This document shows, piece by piece, positions 23,440 to 28,554 of a DNA stretch of 28,554 bases. Below the pieces are notes generated by a model. It saw only the letters and a list, made by a program, of their open reading frames with translations, did no database searches and was not told the origin of the DNA. The position numbers and the translations under genes are program-made. Source of the stretch: JANRKH01 sp964351245. Its GTDB lineage: Bacteria; Pseudomonadota; Alphaproteobacteria; Rickettsiales; Rickettsiaceae. Each line of letters starts with the position of its first letter. The stretch's first letter is position 1. The stretch is from positions 1-28,554 of the forward strand of contig CAYGNF010000013.1 of NCBI GenBank assembly GCA_964351245.1. Reading direction: 5' to 3'.

Positions 23440-25182
23440 ATGAAAGAAGATACATATTCCACAAAATCCGTTATCAAGAGACTAGTAGTTGATCATGTAA
23501 AGCCCTATAGATATAAGATTTACGTTGCAGTATTTTTTATGTCTATCGTGGCTGTGTGTTCGGCTGCGATAGTAAATTACGTACAGCCCGCAATAGATCA
23601 GGTATTTATAAAGCAGGATCAGAGAATGCTATACATATTACCTATGTGGATTCTAGCATTATCAGTAGTAAAAGGTATTGCCGAGTTTGCGCAAAATTAT
23701 ATAGTCAAATCAGTAGGACAAAGAGTTTTGAGTGATTTACAAATTACCTTATACGAACATTTACTGAAGGCAGATATTGCATTCATAGCCCACCACTCCT
23801 CTGCAAGGCTTATCTCGAGATTTACAAACGATATCTCTCTGATGCGCAGCGCAGTATCTAACATACTTGTTGGAGTAGCGAAACATTTTTTGACCGTGCT
23901 ATTGCTCATATTGCTAATGTTTCATTTACAACCGATACTTGCCTTCATTATTTTTTTCGTGTTTCCTGTGGCAATTTACCCTATACAAAGAAATGGCAGA
24001 AAAATGAAGAATCTTTCGTATTCCGCCCAACAAGAATTAGGAAATTACACTGCAAGATTAGATGAGACATTCGAGTCAATTAAAGTTGTAAAATCATATA
24101 GGGCTGAAGAATTTGAATCCGAACGAGCTAAATCATTTATAGAAAATATTTATCGTCTATACATCAGAACAGCAAAATATGATGCTCTTACTTCTCCAAT
24201 TATGGAGACCTTAAGTGGGGTTGCAATGGCAGTCATTATAATATATGGCGGATATATGGTTGCAAAAGATGAGGTAACAGTTGGTGCTATATTTGAATTT
24301 ATTACGGCTTTTGTATCAGCTTACCGGCCTTATAAAAGCCTAGTATCTTTTAATGTGAATCTGCAGGAAGGTGTCGCTGCTGCTACAAGATTGTTCAAAG
24401 TTCTGGACTTAAAGCCCAAAATTGAGGACAGTAAAGTCGGGCAAAATGTGAACTTTCAAGATGCAGATATAGAATTCAAGGATGTGAGCTTAACATTTGG
24501 TTCTAAAAAAGTCTTAGATTCCTTGCAATTTTTTATCAAACGCAATACTACAGTAGCAATAGTGGGTAAGTCTGGAGAAGGTAAGACATCTATCGCAAAT
24601 TTACTTTTAAGATTTTACGACCCAGATTCTGGCAATGTGACTATCAACGGAGTGAATATTTCTGATATCAAGCTATCATCACTAAGATCACAAATTTCTC
24701 TAGTGACACAAGATACAATGCTATTTGATGCAAGTATTGCAGAAAATATCGCATATAATAATGCAAATGCTACCAGAGAGCAGATAGTAAGTGCAGCAAA
24801 AACCGCAAGGGCTCATGACTTTATCATGAACTTAGAAGATGAATATGATACAATTATAGGGCATCAAGGTAACACTCTCTCTGGAGGTCAAAGGCAGAGA
24901 CTTGCAATAGCGCGAGCTTTTCTAAAGGACTCCCCTATAATTATTTTAGATGAAGCAACTAGTAGCCTAGATTCTAAAACAGAGAAAGAGATAAAATCCT
25001 CAATATCAGATTTATGCAAAAATAGAACTACTATCATCATTACACATAGATTATCGACTATAGAACATGTAGACATGATAAATGTGGTGCGGGGGGGTCA
25101 GATAGTAGAATCTGGAACGCACAAAGATCTTATTGCAAAAAATGGAGAATATGCAAGTTTATATAGGTGCGATACTTGGTAG
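23440..25182 (+). CDS. MsbA-like ABC exporter (half transporter, fused TMD-NBD)
   Basis: This is a 580-residue half-transporter. Residues about 15-320 form the six-helix type I exporter membrane domain. Residues about 345-580 form the ATPase domain, with Walker A GKSGEGKT at 376-383, Q-loop SLVTQD, signature LSGGQ at 480-484, Walker B IIILDE with Asp504 and Glu505, and switch His536 in THRLST. It would act as a homodimer. The family includes MsbA lipid A-core flippases and drug exporters. The lipid A assignment is a reasonable default for a Gram-negative bacterium but is not proven by sequence. SGEGKT replaces the commoner SGSGKS in Walker A, a tolerated change. It is the last gene of the operon, two bases after nadK, and convergent with the symporter-kinase gene. 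Confidence 0.88.
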   Translation: MKEDTYSTKSVIKRLVVDHVKPYRYKIYVAVFFMSIVAVCSAAIVNYVQPAIDQVFIKQDQRMLYILPMWILALSVVKGIAEFAQNYIVKSVGQRVLSDLQITLYEHLLKADIAFIAHHSSARLISRFTNDISLMRSAVSNILVGVAKHFLTVLLLILLMFHLQPILAFIIFFVFPVAIYPIQRNGRKMKNLSYSAQQELGNYTARLDETFESIKVVKSYRAEEFESERAKSFIENIYRLYIRTAKYDALTSPIMETLSGVAMAVIIIYGGYMVAKDEVTVGAIFEFITAFVSAYRPYKSLVSFNVNLQEGVAAATRLFKVLDLKPKIEDSKVGQNVNFQDADIEFKDVSLTFGSKKVLDSLQFFIKRNTTVAIVGKSGEGKTSIANLLLRFYDPDSGNVTINGVNISDIKLSSLRSQISLVTQDTMLFDASIAENIAYNNANATREQIVSAAKTARAHDFIMNLEDEYDTIIGHQGNTLSGGQRQRLAIARAFLKDSPIIILDEATSSLDSKTEKEIKSSISDLCKNRTTIIITHRLSTIEHVDMINVVRGGQIVESGTHKDLIAKNGEYASLYRCDTW

Positions 25183-25307
25183 GCGCTAGGGAGCCTTAAG
25201 ATTACCCGCAAGTTTTGCACAATGAGTCCAGCCACAATGAATCCAGCTAGTACGCCATCAACTGGCAACTGATCCTATTTTGGTGGGCCTTGCCACGCAG
25301 CTTATCA
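25183..25307. other. GC-richer convergent intergenic segment, possible element remnant
   Basis: This 125-base stretch between two convergent genes is visibly richer in G and C than its surroundings. It holds a near-perfect 15-base tandem repeat and a 15-mer shared with the noncoding region at 11769-11783. On the minus strand an open stretch encodes a repetitive AGFIVAGLIV-like segment, a pattern seen in spurious translations of dispersed repeats in alphaproteobacteria. No transposase or full inverted repeats are present. Confidence 0.4.
25218..25247. repeat. 15-base tandem repeat, two units, one mismatch
   Basis: CACAATGAGTCCAGC (25218-25232) is followed directly by CACAATGAATCCAGC (25233-25247), differing at one base. 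It lies between the stop codons of two convergent genes and codes for nothing I can identify. Confidence 0.85.
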
Positions 25308-28115
25308 TCAAAGGTCACACGGAAGTATCGCTGTAAATACTGCACCTTTTTTGCCGTTACTTTCTGCTTTTATAGTGCCTTGATGTACTTCTAGTATTCG
25401 TTTACAAATCGTAAGTCCTACTCCTCTACCTCCTGCTTGTGTCTTTGTTTTAGAGCTTACTGTAAATGGCTCAAATATTTCACTTAGTTCATTTTGAGGT
25501 ATACCTATTCCTGTATCAGAGATCCCAAAATATATATTGTTTTTATTTTTTGCTAGGGTGATATGAATGTTACCTTCGCTACAATAGTTGATTGCATTGA
25601 TGATTAGATTATCAATTAGCTGAGTAATGTATATTTTATCAACATTTGCTATTAGGTTTTCTGTAATCTCTAGAGTAAATTCTCTTTGTTCTTTAGCATT
25701 TGTATATAGATTTCTGCAAGTTTCTAATCTTTCTTCTACTAATATACTAAGATCAGTATTTTCTTTCTTAAGTTGATAATTAGGTTTGCTTAATCTAGAT
25801 AAGGTTGCGATGTTATCGTCAAAAGTTTTAAGCTTATGGGAACTTTTGAATATTACCTCGGCGGCGCTAAGGCGCTGAGCATCATTTAGTTTATGATAAG
25901 AATCTACTAAAATTTCGGCCATACTCATTATACCAGTCATAGGAGCGTGATATTCGTGAGTGACGTTTCTGATAAATTCTCCTTTTAAAGCCAGTGCTTC
26001 TTGTACCTCTTTGTCCTTTGCGTCAATTCTACCTAGAAGATGTTCATTCTTTTCTTCGGTAATCTCCTGGTATCTTTGTTTAGGTTTTACAAATGCCATT
26101 AACACTCCACTAATTAATATTAGTAGATATGCCATTTCAAAATGAGCAGTAGCATATTGCTGTGATATATCATCTACTCCTACATAATATTTAAAGAACT
26201 GAGTTGTTAGAATAACTCCTAAAGTAATCATTGCTAAAGCCAGTTGCCATTTTGCCAGTATCGCAATAACAATTAGATTAATCATAAAGGCTGTTAATTG
26301 TAGATGAGCGAATTTATTAATAATAACTAGCATAAACCCTACACATACAAGTACATAGAATATTGCAAAATTCCACAAAATAGAAATCATTATATCTCCA
26401 CTCTTCCAGCTAGGAAGCCACAGAGGATAGCTCATAAGTAATGTTGCTGTAAATAATACTGTAGGATACATAAAATCTATTATTGGAGCATATGTTGCTC
26501 GTATGTCTGTTGGGATTGTATGCATATTAGCAAATACTGCGATCATACAAAAAAAGCCAAGATAAGGATATATCGCATCTCCACTTGGACTATTACGACG
26601 TAAAAATACAGGAAAGCTAAAATTCTTAAATCCATTAATAAAATTGCGTATTTTAGCCTTACGCTCTCTTCTTGCTTCGCGTAAAGGACCGTAATCTTTA
26701 ATTCCTACCCATCCTCCTGGTTGTTTTAATAAATAATGGCTCCCTAATAAGAATATTAAATTAGCAGCCATACCAGGCACCAGACCGTCTATACCCATAT
26801 TCTGCTTCAAGAATATTTCCCAGCACGCAACTGCGATAAAGCCCCCTGCCATACCAATTAATACAGATTTGCCGCTACTTCTAAAGCCAAGTACCGACAT
26901 AATAAAAGGTACCGTAACAATAGGCATATAAAAAGAAAAAGTTGCAATTACTAATTGGAGTAAGCTAGTACTATACAAACATAATATCATAGAAAAAACA
27001 CCAATAAATAAAGATGCAATGCGGGAGAATGTTAATTCATTTTTTATTATATTAATTCCAAGAGGCTTGCAAAAATCATGCACTATTAAAACTGCAGTAG
27101 AATTTATATAAGAATCAGCAGTAGACATTACGGCCGCCATTATTCCTGCAAGTGTAAGACCCTTGAGCCCCACATAAGAATAATCAAGTATTAAATGCTT
27201 TACTACATTATTTGCAGGAATATTAGGATACATAGATAAAAGTAATATACTCATCCAATAAACCATTGCAATAAGGCATAAACATACAAACCCTGCTATA
27301 ATAAAGGACTGCCTGATCTGTTTAGTATTTTTTGCCATTGCTATCCTTTGAAAAATCGCAGGATTAAAATCTGGAGTAGCAACACAAAGAAATAGAAACA
27401 AATAATAAAAAGATTTAGGTCTACTGAAATCAAACACTTCCTTATAGTCAAATATTTGATTACTAGATAAAGTATTAGTTACAAGATCAATACTACTGAG
27501 CGTACTTAGCACAAAAAGTGTTATTGTCGGGATTATAGTACCAAAAGTAAAAAACTGAATCACATCTGTAAAAGTTACAGATTTTATCCCCCCTAAGCAG
27601 GAATATAATGTAACAATCGTGCCTCCAACTATTACCCCATAAGCACTTGGTACCTCGAAGCAATATTCAAATAATCTTCCAGATATTTTTAGCTGCATGG
27701 CTATAATACCACTGACACCGATAAATCCAGCTATAGCAGTTATAATTCTTACGGGCTTTCCATATAATTCCCCCATGGCTTCAGCAATAGAGATTTTTCC
27801 TACAAATTCTGCAAGCCTTGGAGCAAAAAAGTACCCTATTAGGAGAAGGCATATAACATTCCCTAATCCAGTCCACATAAAATATAGACCGTTATTATAA
27901 GATTCCGACATAACAGTGAAAAAGATTCCCCCACTAATCCAAGTCGCAACTATAGTGGCCGTAATAGCAGCGGTAGAAAAATCTTTATTGCCTATAGCAT
28001 ATTCTTTAACATTCTTGATTCCTCTACTAGATGCAAGGCCAAATACAACATTAATAACTAAAAATCCAATAAAAATAGCTGCATCTAGCCCGCCTATATT
28101 CAAATCCGTATTCAT
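25308..28115 (-). CDS. Sodium:solute symporter-histidine kinase fusion with CqsS/LqsS-like membrane block
   Basis: This is a 935-residue polytopic receptor. Residues 1 to about 455 form a sodium:solute symporter (SSS/PutP-type) domain of about 13 helices, with features such as GGIKSVTFTDVIQFF and LAGIMAAVMSTADSYIN. After a basic linker (about 470-512) a second block of about six helices (about 514-675) contains PLWLPSW, a helix ending VIINKF and KWQLALAMITLG. This resembles the sensor domain of the CqsS/LqsS quorum-sensing kinases. A coiled coil leads to the dimerisation/phosphoacceptor helix VTHEYHAPMTG with His720, then the ATPase core: N box from Asp835 (DNLIINAINYC), DTGIG at 867-871, and GGRGVGL at 895-901. 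No PAS or receiver domain is present and no response regulator gene lies nearby. The family analogue is CbrA. The ligand and partner are unknown. Confidence 0.88.
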   Translation of the reverse strand: MNTDLNIGGLDAAIFIGFLVINVVFGLASSRGIKNVKEYAIGNKDFSTAAITATIVATWISGGIFFTVMSESYNNGLYFMWTGLGNVICLLLIGYFFAPRLAEFVGKISIAEAMGELYGKPVRIITAIAGFIGVSGIIAMQLKISGRLFEYCFEVPSAYGVIVGGTIVTLYSCLGGIKSVTFTDVIQFFTFGTIIPTITLFVLSTLSSIDLVTNTLSSNQIFDYKEVFDFSRPKSFYYLFLFLCVATPDFNPAIFQRIAMAKNTKQIRQSFIIAGFVCLCLIAMVYWMSILLLSMYPNIPANNVVKHLILDYSYVGLKGLTLAGIMAAVMSTADSYINSTAVLIVHDFCKPLGINIIKNELTFSRIASLFIGVFSMILCLYSTSLLQLVIATFSFYMPIVTVPFIMSVLGFRSSGKSVLIGMAGGFIAVACWEIFLKQNMGIDGLVPGMAANLIFLLGSHYLLKQPGGWVGIKDYGPLREARRERKAKIRNFINGFKNFSFPVFLRRNSPSGDAIYPYLGFFCMIAVFANMHTIPTDIRATYAPIIDFMYPTVLFTATLLMSYPLWLPSWKSGDIMISILWNFAIFYVLVCVGFMLVIINKFAHLQLTAFMINLIVIAILAKWQLALAMITLGVILTTQFFKYYVGVDDISQQYATAHFEMAYLLILISGVLMAFVKPKQRYQEITEEKNEHLLGRIDAKDKEVQEALALKGEFIRNVTHEYHAPMTGIMSMAEILVDSYHKLNDAQRLSAAEVIFKSSHKLKTFDDNIATLSRLSKPNYQLKKENTDLSILVEERLETCRNLYTNAKEQREFTLEITENLIANVDKIYITQLIDNLIINAINYCSEGNIHITLAKNKNNIYFGISDTGIGIPQNELSEIFEPFTVSSKTKTQAGGRGVGLTICKRILEVHQGTIKAESNGKKGAVFTAILPCDL

Positions 28116-28554
28116 ATTGTATCTCTTTTTTACTTTCTTATTATTGTTTAATGATGTTTATCTTGAGTACTACATTCTTTAGTAATGCTTCTCTGATATT
28201 CGCCTGCATAAACTTTGTATCTAATCATTAAATAAGCAATTAAATTACTTACATTATCAACCTTAAGATGCTACAACATCCCGCACGATTTTAATATATT
28301 TCTACTTTTAAAACCAGAACTATTTTTTTATTTATATATATGATCAAAATTTAGAATATTTCATAAGGATATGGTGCAATTTAAGGTATTAGTTTTGCAA
28401 TTGCTGCGATATATATCTACTTCCCGAAGAGAATGAAGATATGTTGATTTAATTGCGATTTATGATTTAAACAAATCTAGAGGAACTACTCCCTAGATGT
28501 TCCCGACTTCCGCATTTTTTAAAAGGTAAGGGCCGCTAAGCCAGTAGTGATAGG
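28116..28554. other. 440 bases without a supported gene
   Basis: This AT-rich tract upstream of the symporter-kinase gene must hold its promoter, read leftward. The kinase start has only a modest AGAGA. The last 60 bases are GC-richer. One minus-strand frame entering from the right edge is open to a stop at about 28494 and reads plausibly (YHYWLSGPYLLKNAEVGNI), so the end of a neighbouring minus-strand gene could lie here, but the stretch is too short to call. No tRNA-like fold was found. Confidence 0.4.

Noticed and set aside
25183..25307. Intact insertion sequence
   Set aside because: No transposase frame, no paired terminal inverted repeats and no target duplication could be seen. At most it is a remnant.
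27916..28182. 88-codon plus-strand frame at the start of the symporter-kinase gene
   Set aside because: It is antisense to the well-supported SSS domain. Its hydrophobic content mirrors the membrane helices.
28440..28554. Possible tRNA or terminator at the right edge
   Set aside because: TCTAG/CTAGA and GGAAC/GTTCC pairings are short and mutually exclusive, and no cloverleaf fits.

Overview
The window looks like a stretch of chromosome from an AT-rich, host-associated alphaproteobacterium of the order Rickettsiales. The evidence is a low G+C content judged by eye, Rickettsia-like GlyQ, PDH, UvrB and MsbA-type sequences, a rickettsial-style autotransporter, and short noncoding tracts that look decayed. 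A flagellin-like gene would fit the flagellated Rickettsiales lineages (Midichloriaceae-type) better than Rickettsia itself, but the family assignment is inference. A run of ten Ns at 18592-18601 shows a draft, scaffolded assembly.

Left part (1-5600). The 3' end of an unrecognised gene is followed by a convergent four-gene minus-strand operon, pdhA-pdhB-pdhC-lpdA. It encodes all subunits of pyruvate dehydrogenase, with gaps of only 17-23 bases and a TTGACA-type promoter in front of pdhA. Divergent from it lies a short PRPP-synthetase gene whose motifs resemble the archaeal-type (class III) enzymes.

Middle (6470-17300). A secreted autotransporter with two sets of tandem repeats in its passenger ends in a hairpin terminator shared with the convergent alaS gene. 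After a roughly 600-base stretch without an intact gene comes a tight three-gene plus-strand operon of unnamed membrane proteins. The first two have the layout of GspL (or PilM fused to PilN) and GspM/PilO, the inner-membrane platform of type II secretion and type IV pilus machines. The third, translationally coupled, is a two-helix membrane protein I do not recognise. I consider this operon the best candidate for an undescribed system here. A large, divergent, cysteine-containing flagellin follows, with its own hairpin.

Right part (17300-28554). uvrB (minus strand, TTG start) is interrupted by the assembly gap, and the sequence at the edge of the gap is GC-rich and unlike UvrB. A compact plus-strand operon follows: grxC, glyQ, glyS, nadK and an MsbA-like lipid exporter, with overlaps or gaps of 2-11 bases. 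It ends convergent with a 935-residue membrane receptor that joins a sodium:solute symporter domain, a second six-helix block resembling CqsS/LqsS quorum-sensing sensors, and a histidine kinase core. The last 440 bases hold no gene I can support.

No tRNA, rRNA, CRISPR array or intact insertion sequence was found. All family assignments come from reading motifs; no database search was run.
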